Assembly: GCA_039029935.1 (NCBI GenBank)
Contig: JBCCFC010000358.1
Span: forward strand, 1 to 10,673
Reading direction: 5' to 3'
DNA: 10,673 bases
Source of the DNA: G039029935 sp039029935
GTDB lineage: Bacteria > Chloroflexota > Anaerolineae > Caldilineales > Caldilineaceae
Below the pieces are notes generated by a model. It was not told the origin of the DNA and did no database searches. It was given only the letters and a program-made list of their open reading frames with translations. Shown here in pieces: positions 4,955-10,673 of the stretch. Made by a program: the position numbers and the translations under genes. The first letter of the stretch is position 1. Every line of letters starts with the position of its first letter.

Positions 4955-6574
4955 ATGACAATGAGATATCTATACACACTCGTTTTTACCACAGGTGCGG
5001 TTATACTCGGGATGGAGTTAAGCGCATCGCGCCTGCTTGAGCCTGCATTTGGCAATAACCAAATTGTCTGGGCCGCACTCATCGGACTAATATTGCTCTA
5101 TTTGGCATTAGGGGCGTGGCTGGGTGGCTATCTGGCGGACCGCTTCCCACAGCGTAGTGGGCTGGACACAGTAGTGACATTGGGGGCGGTTGGCGTTGCC
5201 ATCATACCAACATTTAGCACACCCGTACTACGCATGGCCGCCTATGGGCTGGGCAACTTTGCACTGGAGTTGCTAATCGGCTCACTGCTTGCCATTCTGC
5301 TGCTCTTTAGCATTCCGGGCGTTCTGCTGGGAACCGCCAGCCCTTGGGCACTCCGCTTGGCCGTGCGTGACCTCAATCAAACCGGAAAGATAGCGGGGCG
5401 ACTCTCTGCGGTTGCGACAGTTGGCAGTTTGACTGGTACATTCATTCCCGTGCTATTACTGGTTCCCACCTTTGGCACACGGTGGACATTTTTGATCTTG
5501 GCTTTGATTCTGCTGCTGGTTGTGGTGATAGGCAGCATCCGTGAGCGACATCGCTGGATACCACTGGCCGGGTTGCTGGTTGTGCTGTTGATCATGGCGT
5601 GGGTGAGTCAAGGAACCAACTTTGGCCGCTCTATCCGTGCAGGCTGGGATGACGGCAGTTCGGCACAAAACGCGGGCGAAATCATCTATGAGGATGAGAG
5701 CCTCTACAACTACATTGCTGTGCGTCAATGGTATAGCGAACGCCATCTCAAACTCAATGATGGCGTTGGCATCCACAGCGTCTATCATCCTGACAGCGTT
5801 CTGAGCAAAGGCATCTGGGACTATTTTCTGCTTGCGCCCATGTTTGCTGTGCCACCTGACACAGGTACGTTTGACACAGGTACGTTTGACACTGGCAATA
5901 CCGAAAATTTGTTGCTCATCGGGCTGGCCGCAGGAACCACAAGCGAGATGTTTACCAACATCTATGGTCCATTGCCCATCACGGGGGTTGAACTAGACCC
6001 ACAGATCATTGAGGTCGGCCAGAAATACTTTGGCATGACACAGCCCAATCTCACGGCCATTGCTGCTGATGGTCGCCGCTGGTTGGCACAGCAACCCAGT
6101 GATGCCAAGTGGGATCTGATCGCTGTTGATGCCTATCGTCCACCCTACATTCCCTTTCATTTGACGACTATCGAGTTCTTTCAACTGGTGCATGACCATC
6201 TAAGCGAGGATGGCATGGTTGCCATCAATGTCGGACGGACGGCCTCCAACTATGCGTTGGTGGATACGTTGACGGCGACGCTGCATCAGGTTTTTGCCAC
6301 GATTCACATCATTGATGAGCCGGGTCCAGTGGATGACCTGAGCAATTCGCTGGTGGTGGCGACAGTGCAGCCGACGACGCTACAAAATTTTGTCGACAAT
6401 GCCTATGCTTTGCCTGACAGCATCCCTGTCGAGTTTCGCGAGTTTGCACAGGTAGCGACGACCTATGCACGCACAGCCACCGTCGTTGAAGATGCTCCGA
6501 TCATGACCGATGACCATGCACCGATTGAGCGGATTGTCCATTCGATTGTGTTCGATTTTATTTTGGGCAACTGA
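4955..6574 (+). CDS. Membrane-anchored spermidine-synthase-like fusion protein
   Basis: This 539-residue protein has two parts. Residues about 5-219 contain roughly seven hydrophobic segments (near 5-24, 36-60, 72-92, 102-128, 148-170, 176-195 and 200-218), as in the fused MFS/spermidine synthase family. Residues about 241-470 form a spermidine-synthase-like Rossmann domain. This includes the nucleotide-binding strand LLLIGLAAGTTSEMF (319-333), the acidic GVELDP (344-349), ADGRRWL (371-377) and WDLIAVDAYRPPYIPFHLTT (386-405). The residues expected for polyamine substrates (a DE..YHE-like block) are not evident, so aminopropyl transfer is uncertain. Methyl or aminopropyl transfer at the inner membrane face is inference. 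Residues 302-313 (DTGTFDTGTFDT) come from a 15-bp repeat. ATGs at 4955 and 4961 are both possible starts, and neither has a strong ribosome binding site. Confidence 0.85.
   Translation: MTMRYLYTLVFTTGAVILGMELSASRLLEPAFGNNQIVWAALIGLILLYLALGAWLGGYLADRFPQRSGLDTVVTLGAVGVAIIPTFSTPVLRMAAYGLGNFALELLIGSLLAILLLFSIPGVLLGTASPWALRLAVRDLNQTGKIAGRLSAVATVGSLTGTFIPVLLLVPTFGTRWTFLILALILLLVVVIGSIRERHRWIPLAGLLVVLLIMAWVSQGTNFGRSIRAGWDDGSSAQNAGEIIYEDESLYNYIAVRQWYSERHLKLNDGVGIHSVYHPDSVLSKGIWDYFLLAPMFAVPPDTGTFDTGTFDTGNTENLLLIGLAAGTTSEMFTNIYGPLPITGVELDPQIIEVGQKYFGMTQPNLTAIAADGRRWLAQQPSDAKWDLIAVDAYRPPYIPFHLTTIEFFQLVHDHLSEDGMVAINVGRTASNYALVDTLTATLHQVFATIHIIDEPGPVDDLSNSLVVATVQPTTLQNFVDNAYALPDSIPVEFREFAQVATTYARTATVVEDAPIMTDDHAPIERIVHSIVFDFILGN
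5858..5896 (+). repeat. In-frame 15-bp repeat inside the fusion gene
   Basis: GACACAGGTACGTTT occurs at 5858-5872 and 5873-5887, followed by a partial, diverged third unit. It encodes D-T-G-T-F repeats just before the cofactor-binding strand and keeps the reading frame. Confidence 0.9.
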
Positions 6575-6575
6575 G

Positions 6576-6624
6576 AATAGTTAATAGTTAATAGTTAATA
6601 GTTAATAGTTAATAGTTAATAGTG
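6576..6624. repeat. Heptamer tandem repeat AATAGTT, seven copies
   Basis: Six perfect units and one with a final-base change begin one base after the stop codon of the preceding gene. Confidence 0.95.
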
Positions 6625-6636
6625 ATGAGTGAACAA

Positions 6637-6714
6637 TCAACTTTCAACTTTCAACTTTCAACTTTCAACTTTCAACTTTCAACTTTCAACTTTCAACTCT
6701 TCAACCCTTCAACT
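6637..6714. repeat. Heptamer tandem repeat TCAACTT, eight copies with a degenerate tail
   Basis: Eight perfect units span 6637-6692. Decayed units (TCAACTC, TTCAACCC, TTCAACTT) follow up to the stop codon of the CNNM-type gene at 6715-6717. The second heptamer array thus directly abuts a coding sequence. Confidence 0.95.
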
Positions 6715-7758
6715 TTATTCCGGAGGCTCAATCAAGGTCATCAAGATATCTGCCAACGTGACAATTCCTTCTGTACCACCGTATTCATCGACGACAAAGA
6801 CCATGTGGACTTCTTGATCGAGGAACTTGGGGAGGAGGCTGGATGGGGTTGCGGCTAGTGGCACAAAGACGGGGCTATGCGCGGTGGCGGCGAGGTCAAA
6901 ACTTTGATACTGCGGCCCCGCATTCTCCAGTGCAAACAATACCTCATGCACACGAACAACACCCAACACATTGTCTACGCCGCCGTTACAAAGTGGAAAG
7001 GCGGTGTAGCGATGGGTCATCATCTTTTCGTAAACAGCCTCTGGGGTGTCGTTGATATCGATCCAGTGCAGCGTTGTGCGGTGCTTCAACACGGGTTTTA
7101 ACGTGATATCATCCAAGTCGAGCGCATGGCTGACAATGCGTTGCTCCATTGGCTCAAAAACGCCCGCCCGTGTCCCCTCAGCGAGCAATGTTTTGATTTC
7201 TTCTTCGGTCACAGGCGGCTGGTCATTGGGCTGGATGCGCAACAACCGCAGCATAACATTGGTGACAGCACTGAGGAATGCAACGATAGGGGAGGTTACA
7301 CTCGCCAACCGTTGCATTAACGGTGCAACGGCCATCGCAAACTGCTCTGGATTGGTGAGCGCAATGGACTTGGGAATCAACTCACCAATCAGCAACGTCA
7401 AGAATGTGACTATAACCACAACAATCGTAAAGCTGATAAGATCGGCATAGGAGGCGAGCCATCCAACGTTGGAGAGTAAGCGCCCTAACTCATCGCTGAC
7501 GGTCGCCCCACTCAGTGCCCCCGCCAAAATGCTAATCAAGGTGATGCCAATCTGCACAGTAGACAGAAAGGCGGTTGGATCATCGGCTAAGGCAAGCACC
7601 CGATTTGCGCGTTTATCGGTGGACGATAGCTGTTGCAATCGTGCCTTGTTTGACGAGACAACGGCGATTTCTGAAAGCGCAAATAGACCGTTGAGTGATA
7701 ACAGTAACAGAATCGCAATGATTTCAAAGAGAACACTTCCTAGCGCGGAATCAAACAT
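6715..7758 (-). CDS. CNNM/CorC-type membrane protein (hemolysin family), lacking the C-terminal domain
   Basis: This 347-residue inner-membrane protein has an N-terminal DUF21/CNNM domain (about 5-175). Its characteristic blocks are NGLFALSEIAVVSSNKARL (23-41), GITLISILAG (71-80) and GELIPKSIAL (125-134). A pair of CBS domains follows (about 195-345), opened by TEEEIKTLLAEGTRAGVFEPMEQRIV (184-209) and closed by VFVVDEYGGTEGIVTLADIL (320-339). Relatives are linked to Mg2+ or Co2+ efflux and metal homeostasis. Most family members continue into a CorC_HlyC (transporter-associated) domain and reach over 400 residues. Here the protein ends eight residues after the last CBS motif, with its stop codon at the edge of a heptamer array, and nothing downstream resembles the missing domain. 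GAGGAG (7764-7769 on the minus strand) lies five bases before the ATG. Short family members without this domain also exist. Confidence 0.88.
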   Translation of the reverse strand: MFDSALGSVLFEIIAILLLLSLNGLFALSEIAVVSSNKARLQQLSSTDKRANRVLALADDPTAFLSTVQIGITLISILAGALSGATVSDELGRLLSNVGWLASYADLISFTIVVVIVTFLTLLIGELIPKSIALTNPEQFAMAVAPLMQRLASVTSPIVAFLSAVTNVMLRLLRIQPNDQPPVTEEEIKTLLAEGTRAGVFEPMEQRIVSHALDLDDITLKPVLKHRTTLHWIDINDTPEAVYEKMMTHRYTAFPLCNGGVDNVLGVVRVHEVLFALENAGPQYQSFDLAATAHSPVFVPLAATPSSLLPKFLDQEVHMVFVVDEYGGTEGIVTLADILMTLIEPPE

Positions 7759-7763
7759 TTTTT

Positions 7764-7769
7764 CTCCTC
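7764..7769 (-). promoter_or_regulatory. Ribosome binding site of the CNNM-type gene
   Basis: On the minus strand this reads GAGGAG, five bases before the ATG at 7758. A TATATA string lies just upstream and could be part of a -10 region, but no clear -35 was found. Confidence 0.7.
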
Positions 7770-7810
7770 ATATATAAAAGATGTGTGGTGTTTGTGTAAA
7801 CTTAAGGTAC

Positions 7811-7832
7811 GTCGGTATTCAGTCGGTATTCA
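7811..7832. repeat. 11-bp direct repeat GTCGGTATTCA, two copies
   Basis: Two perfect tandem units are followed by a decayed third (GTTGGCA). The sequence resembles the TCGGTAT heptamers at 4805-4839. Confidence 0.8.
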
Positions 7833-7880
7833 GTTGGCATATCACCCGTCATGCCAACCATAAAGATTGAAAATGGGTAA

Positions 7881-7965
7881 TTGAAAATTGAAAGAATTGA
7901 AAACGAAACCATGCCTTCAATTTTCAGTTTTTCATTCCTTCAATTTTCATTCCTTCAATTTTCAA
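7881..7965. repeat. A/T-rich inverted repeat at the 3' end of the lysyl-oxidase-like gene
   Basis: TTGAAAATTGAA at 7881-7892 is the exact reverse complement of 7954-7965, with a further copy of most of the right arm at 7916-7926. The stop codon of the minus-strand gene (7924-7926) lies inside. The foldback could end or protect that transcript. Confidence 0.7.
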
Positions 7966-9444
7966 ATTTTTATTTATTCGTTGCCACCATTGCCCAGCAG
8001 CACTGACCATAAAAAATAGACCAAAAATAAAGGCATCAAGGCCACTCATCGGCATTTGTGTATTTGGTGTTGTTGGCAAAGCGGGTGTCAGTTGGTGCAA
8101 ACTTTGTGTTCCTTCAATTGATTGACCATGAACGGGTTTTTGATGCTCGATAATCGGCAGATGTGTCGTATATATATCCTGTGCCTGCAACGCACCAACA
8201 TCATTACCCCCTATCCGCTGCTCAATCACGGGTTGGTTCTCCACAACGGGCAAATAGGTTGTGTACATTTCCTGCCCATGCAACTGCGCATCCTGCACTG
8301 TGCGATTTCGTAACGCCTCCATTGTCACCATATAATCTTCGTCCTCACGCCAACAATCTTCCTCCTCTTCATCACACTCAGAAAGTAAAATCGTTTCGGC
8401 CTGTGCAGCAGAAAACAATTCAAATGGTTCTGAGGCAATGAGGTTATCGCGGATGCAGGATAATGGCTCACACTCTTCAATTTCACCCGACCCGTTAATC
8501 AGCTTAACAACCACCCATCGCACCCCCTCATCCCGTTGTTTTGCAAGCATTTCAACAAAGAGTGACCAAGGGATGTTGATTTGGTCTGTGACCGTCAGCG
8601 TGTAATTGTCAAACCAGCCGGAGGTGAGTCCCTGGTAATCACAATCATATTGCCAATCGGTTTCAACATCATCGTCTACCCTGCCAGAATCGACCATGCA
8701 ACCACCCGCTTTGCCATTGGTTAACACGATGTCGTGGTGGGTGCGCGATTGTGAAATCGCCCCGTCAACAATTTCTTGAAAGGTCAGGCCATTTTGAATC
8801 AGCACATCAAAATAGGTGTCTACAAACGTTTCGGTATCCGCCCACACCTGCTCTGGCATAATCATGGTGCTGGCAAGGTTTTGGATGGTGTGATAGTGGT
8901 TATGGCAATCATGCCACTCAACATGTGACAGTCTGCGCGGGTTGCCGATAAAGACATCTTCGGAGCCATGATTTTCGATGACAGATTTGGTAAAAATGCC
9001 AATATAGGTCGTGTTGGGGTCTAAATCTTGCCCCTGTTCTTCGGTATAGGCGCAGTGGCCTTCAAGATAACGGGTACGGATAACCCATGCCTCGGTCGTA
9101 CTCGCATTTTGCTGATGGCCGGGGACCAAGTTGCGACAGGCGTCTGTCTCGCAACGATAATGCGGTTCCTCAAAAACGCTGGACTGGGTAGATGGCGTTG
9201 CAGGGAACTCCACGGAGTGGTTGGTTGGCAAGCGAGGACGGGAGGCAAAACGATTTGAGGCAGCATTGCAATAAGTCGAAAAGAGTGGTGGGTAGTCACC
9301 GGGGTTTCGCCCGACCTCATGACAGGAGGTGGGTGATGTCTTGGGTGATACAGTGTGGTTTCCCGCGGATTGTGCGGGTTTGGGAGACAAGAGTACTTGC
9401 CCTGCATCATGACGAAAGGCAGGTTGTTTTTGGTTCAACTTCAC
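7924..9444 (-). CDS. Lysyl-oxidase-like copper amine oxidase, probable surface protein
   Basis: This 506-residue protein has a central lysyl oxidase domain (about 100-340). W177-H-D-C-H181-N-H183-Y-H185 matches the vertebrate copper-binding signature WHSCHQHYH, with the three copper His kept. K245 (NGKAGGC) and Y281 (QGLTSGWFDNY, compare QGLSPGCYDTY) match the two residues that form the lysyl tyrosylquinone cofactor. Their 36-residue separation compares with 35 in human LOX. About 36 extra residues lie between the copper site and K245. Some domain cysteines are replaced (W277, D287). Residues 357-370 are very acidic. Two related motifs, YTTYLPVVENQPV (394-406) and YTTHLPIIEHQKPV (425-438), form a linker. 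The tail MPMSG (464-468), a hydrophobic run (469-485) and basic residues resemble a sorting signal. No signal peptide is seen after the GTG start, an oddity. The predicted role is oxidation of peptidyl lysine or amines outside the cell. Confidence 0.82.
   Translation of the reverse strand: MKLNQKQPAFRHDAGQVLLSPKPAQSAGNHTVSPKTSPTSCHEVGRNPGDYPPLFSTYCNAASNRFASRPRLPTNHSVEFPATPSTQSSVFEEPHYRCETDACRNLVPGHQQNASTTEAWVIRTRYLEGHCAYTEEQGQDLDPNTTYIGIFTKSVIENHGSEDVFIGNPRRLSHVEWHDCHNHYHTIQNLASTMIMPEQVWADTETFVDTYFDVLIQNGLTFQEIVDGAISQSRTHHDIVLTNGKAGGCMVDSGRVDDDVETDWQYDCDYQGLTSGWFDNYTLTVTDQINIPWSLFVEMLAKQRDEGVRWVVVKLINGSGEIEECEPLSCIRDNLIASEPFELFSAAQAETILLSECDEEEEDCWREDEDYMVTMEALRNRTVQDAQLHGQEMYTTYLPVVENQPVIEQRIGGNDVGALQAQDIYTTHLPIIEHQKPVHGQSIEGTQSLHQLTPALPTTPNTQMPMSGLDAFIFGLFFMVSAAGQWWQRINKNLKIEGMKIEGMKN
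7931..7960 (-). repeat. 15-bp repeat coding the C-terminal tail of the lysyl-oxidase-like protein
   Basis: Two perfect units of TTCATTCCTTCAATT (plus strand) encode K-I-E-G-M repeats at the very end of the minus-strand protein. The intergenic-type repeat has become part of the reading frame. Confidence 0.9.
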
Positions 9445-9519
9445 GGCTATCTCAACCTTTGATTGTGCTTGCTTAGACTTGTTTGTGTTATCCTAAAAAA
9501 TGAACTATCTATGTTTGCC

Positions 9520-9548
9520 ATTATACTATATCAGGATAAGGCGAACAA
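9520..9548 (-). promoter_or_regulatory. Candidate sigma-70 promoter for the lysyl-oxidase-like gene
   Basis: On the minus strand TTGTTC (9543-9548) is followed after 17 bases by a perfect TATAAT (9520-9525), about 75 bases before the GTG at 9444. Perfect 7-bp inverted repeats TTATCCT (9488-9494) and AGGATAA (9533-9539) flank the -10 box and could be an operator. Confidence 0.5.
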
Positions 9549-9615
9549 TCCGAAAGAGGTATTACAGAGACAACACAACATCAGAACGGATGCATGAAGA
9601 CGAATGATTAATTTT

Positions 9616-9643
9616 TGAATTGGTGAATTGGTGAATTGTTAAT
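9616..9643. repeat. Octamer tandem repeat TGAATTGG/T, three copies
   Basis: Units at 9616-9623, 9624-9631 and 9632-9639 are followed by TAAT, the same pattern as at 1049-1076. It lies upstream of the phosphopantetheinyl transferase. Confidence 0.85.
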
Positions 9644-9675
9644 ATTCGCGCCAATCAAATCTCACATACAAATCC

Positions 9676-9682
9676 AAAGAGG
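9676..9682 (+). promoter_or_regulatory. Ribosome binding site of the phosphopantetheinyl transferase
   Basis: AAAGAGG lies five bases before the ATG at 9688 and supports that start. A similar spacing and motif precede the partial gene at 10659. Confidence 0.7.
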
Positions 9683-9687
9683 TAATT

Positions 9688-10479
9688 ATGACAACACAAT
9701 CAATGACTTCGCCATTTGCGTGGCAGACCAACGTATTCTGGACACAACCGCCCGGTGATGGCTCCTACCCAGCACTGAGAGGACAGGACGTTCATATGTG
9801 GCGGATTGAGATTGACCAAGCAAAACATCACTATGATCGGTTCTATGCGCTGTTGGCAGAGGATGAAAAAGAGCGGGCGGGACGCTTTTATTTTGAGAAA
9901 GACCGTCGCTGTTATGTGACGGCGCGGGGCATTCTGCGCACCCTCTTAGGCCACTACCTGCAACGCGCACCTGCACACATCCACTTTGATTATACAGATC
10001 ATGGCAAACCCTTTGTGGCCGACTCGCCCATTGAATTTAACATTTCGCATTCGGCCAACATGATTTTGGCCGCCTTTACACATGATCGCATCATTGGTGT
10101 CGATGTCGAATACATGCGCCCAACGGTTGAGTGCGATGATATTGTGTCTCATTTTTTCTCGGCAAAGGAAATCGCCACCTATCGCGCGTTACCGGATGGG
10201 ATCAGGCGATTGGCCTTTTTTGAATGCTGGACGCGCAAAGAAGCCTGTCTCAAAGCGTGGGGGTCGGGGTTATCCTATCCATTGGCAAAATTTGATGTGA
10301 CGCTTGCCCCCGATGCGTTGCCCGAATTGCAACATGTGGTCGATGAGCCGGATGAGCCGAGACGTTGGTCCATGCATCGGTTAGAGTGTGGTGAGGGGTA
10401 TGCAGGGACTGTGCTGATTGAGAAAGGGCGAGTTGAACAGGTGGAATCGTCGCTCATTTGTTGGCAGTGGCTTGAATAA
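9688..10479 (+). CDS. Sfp-type 4'-phosphopantetheinyl transferase
   Basis: This 263-residue cytoplasmic enzyme should transfer the phosphopantetheine arm of CoA to a serine of carrier proteins. The length fits the Sfp/Gsp group used for non-ribosomal peptide, polyketide or fatty-acid carrier proteins. Visible motifs, in order, are GKPFV (106-110), FNISHS (117-122), GVDVE (137-141, with D139 and E141 as Mg ligands), FFSAKE (156-161) and FFECWTRKEACLKAWGSGLSYPL (177-199, with the catalytic E185 and K189 in the WTRKEACLKA block). All key residues are present, so the enzyme should be active. It is divergent from the lysyl-oxidase-like gene. A new gene may begin 180 bases downstream in the same direction. 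A biosynthetic cluster beyond the right edge is possible but not shown here. Confidence 0.95.
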   Translation: MTTQSMTSPFAWQTNVFWTQPPGDGSYPALRGQDVHMWRIEIDQAKHHYDRFYALLAEDEKERAGRFYFEKDRRCYVTARGILRTLLGHYLQRAPAHIHFDYTDHGKPFVADSPIEFNISHSANMILAAFTHDRIIGVDVEYMRPTVECDDIVSHFFSAKEIATYRALPDGIRRLAFFECWTRKEACLKAWGSGLSYPLAKFDVTLAPDALPELQHVVDEPDEPRRWSMHRLECGEGYAGTVLIEKGRVEQVESSLICWQWLE

Positions 10480-10513
10480 ATCAGGGCTGAATAAATCAGG
10501 GCTGAATAAATCA
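10473..10513. repeat. 15-bp tandem repeat TGAATAAATCAGGGC, 2.7 copies
   Basis: Units lie at 10473-10487 and 10488-10502, with a partial unit at 10503-10513. The first unit contains the TAA stop codon of the transferase gene, so the array begins inside the coding sequence. Confidence 0.95.
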
Positions 10514-10658
10514 TTGCCAAATATAACAGCCAAGTGTAAATGTCAATGCGCAATACGAATTGATGCAAACACTCAGACATATTTTCTGCTGTTTTGGGAG
10601 TCCTTACTTGAGACAGCAACTTGCTAGTAATTGCTTTCGCACATACAAGAGGTCGATC

Positions 10659-10673
10659 ATGTTGAAGTATCAC
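10659..10673 (+). CDS. Start of a truncated gene at the right edge (MLKYH...)
   Basis: An ATG at 10659 is followed by four open codons before the window ends. AAGAGGT at 10647-10653 sits five bases upstream, nearly the same arrangement as before the phosphopantetheinyl transferase. Product unknown. Five codons cannot show that it is coding, so the call rests on the ribosome binding site and spacing. Confidence 0.4.

Noticed and set aside
6622..6858. Plus-strand open frame starting in the heptamer arrays
   Set aside because: Its N-terminus is translated repeat (QLSTFNF units) and the rest is antisense to the CNNM-type gene.
9021..9410. Second minus-strand protein of 129 residues overlapping the lysyl-oxidase-like gene
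   Set aside because: Its composition is irregular with no known motif, and it lies wholly inside the longer frame. Only its hydrophobic stretch was kept as a hint of a possible frameshift.
10275..10673. Minus-strand open frame at the right edge
   Set aside because: It runs across the conserved C-terminus of the phosphopantetheinyl transferase and the 15-bp repeat (giving ALIYSALIYS). It is an artefact of repeat and antisense sequence.

Overview
The window looks like a piece of a bacterial chromosome from a large, repeat-rich genome with moderate GC content. A member of the Chloroflexota is my best guess, with low confidence. The guess rests on the gene mix (IclR regulator, intradiol dioxygenase, membrane-fused spermidine-synthase-like protein, Sfp-type phosphopantetheinyl transferase, lysyl-oxidase-like protein), on Y-x-x-x-LP-V/I motifs in the linker of the lysyl-oxidase-like protein, and on short tandem repeats in many gaps. 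Filamentous cyanobacteria also carry heptamer repeats, but an IclR regulator and a ring-cleavage operon are less typical of them. No rRNA, tRNA, transposase or CRISPR array was seen.

Layout. Bases 1-184 hold nothing I can name. A minus-strand IclR-family regulator (185-982) is divergent from a five-gene plus-strand operon (1411-4775). The operon encodes a cyclase/isatin-hydrolase-type metallohydrolase, a small cupin, a short-chain dehydrogenase, an intradiol ring-cleavage dioxygenase of the hydroxyquinol type, and a hotdog thioesterase. The 428-base gap before the operon contains candidate operator motifs and a strongly self-complementary stretch of about 111 nt (1271-1381). That stretch can fold into a three-way junction whose two hairpin loops are complementary to each other, and it ends 29 nt before the first start codon. 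The operon is probably a catabolic unit for an aromatic or N-heterocyclic compound: ring or amide opening, oxidoreduction, ring cleavage of a di- or trihydroxybenzene, and CoA-thioester hydrolysis, under IclR control.

After a repeat-built foldback (4771-4930) comes a membrane protein fused to a spermidine-synthase-like methyltransferase fold (4955-6574). Two heptamer arrays (6576-6714) separate it from a minus-strand CNNM/hemolysin-C-type membrane protein (6715-7758), whose C-terminus stops exactly where the repeat begins. Upstream of that, also on the minus strand, is a 506-residue protein (7924-9444) with the copper-binding WHxCHxHYH signature and both lysine and tyrosine precursors of the lysyl tyrosylquinone cofactor of lysyl oxidases. 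It has a C-terminal tail resembling a cell-wall sorting signal. Divergent from it is an Sfp-type 4'-phosphopantetheinyl transferase (9688-10479), followed by the first codons of another probable gene at the right edge.

The most unusual overall property is the density of short tandem repeats with periods 7, 8, 11 and 15. Most are in gaps between genes, and two 15-bp (five-codon) expansions lie inside coding sequence. The strongest candidates for something new are the structured leader at 1271-1381 and the bacterial lysyl-oxidase-like surface protein.
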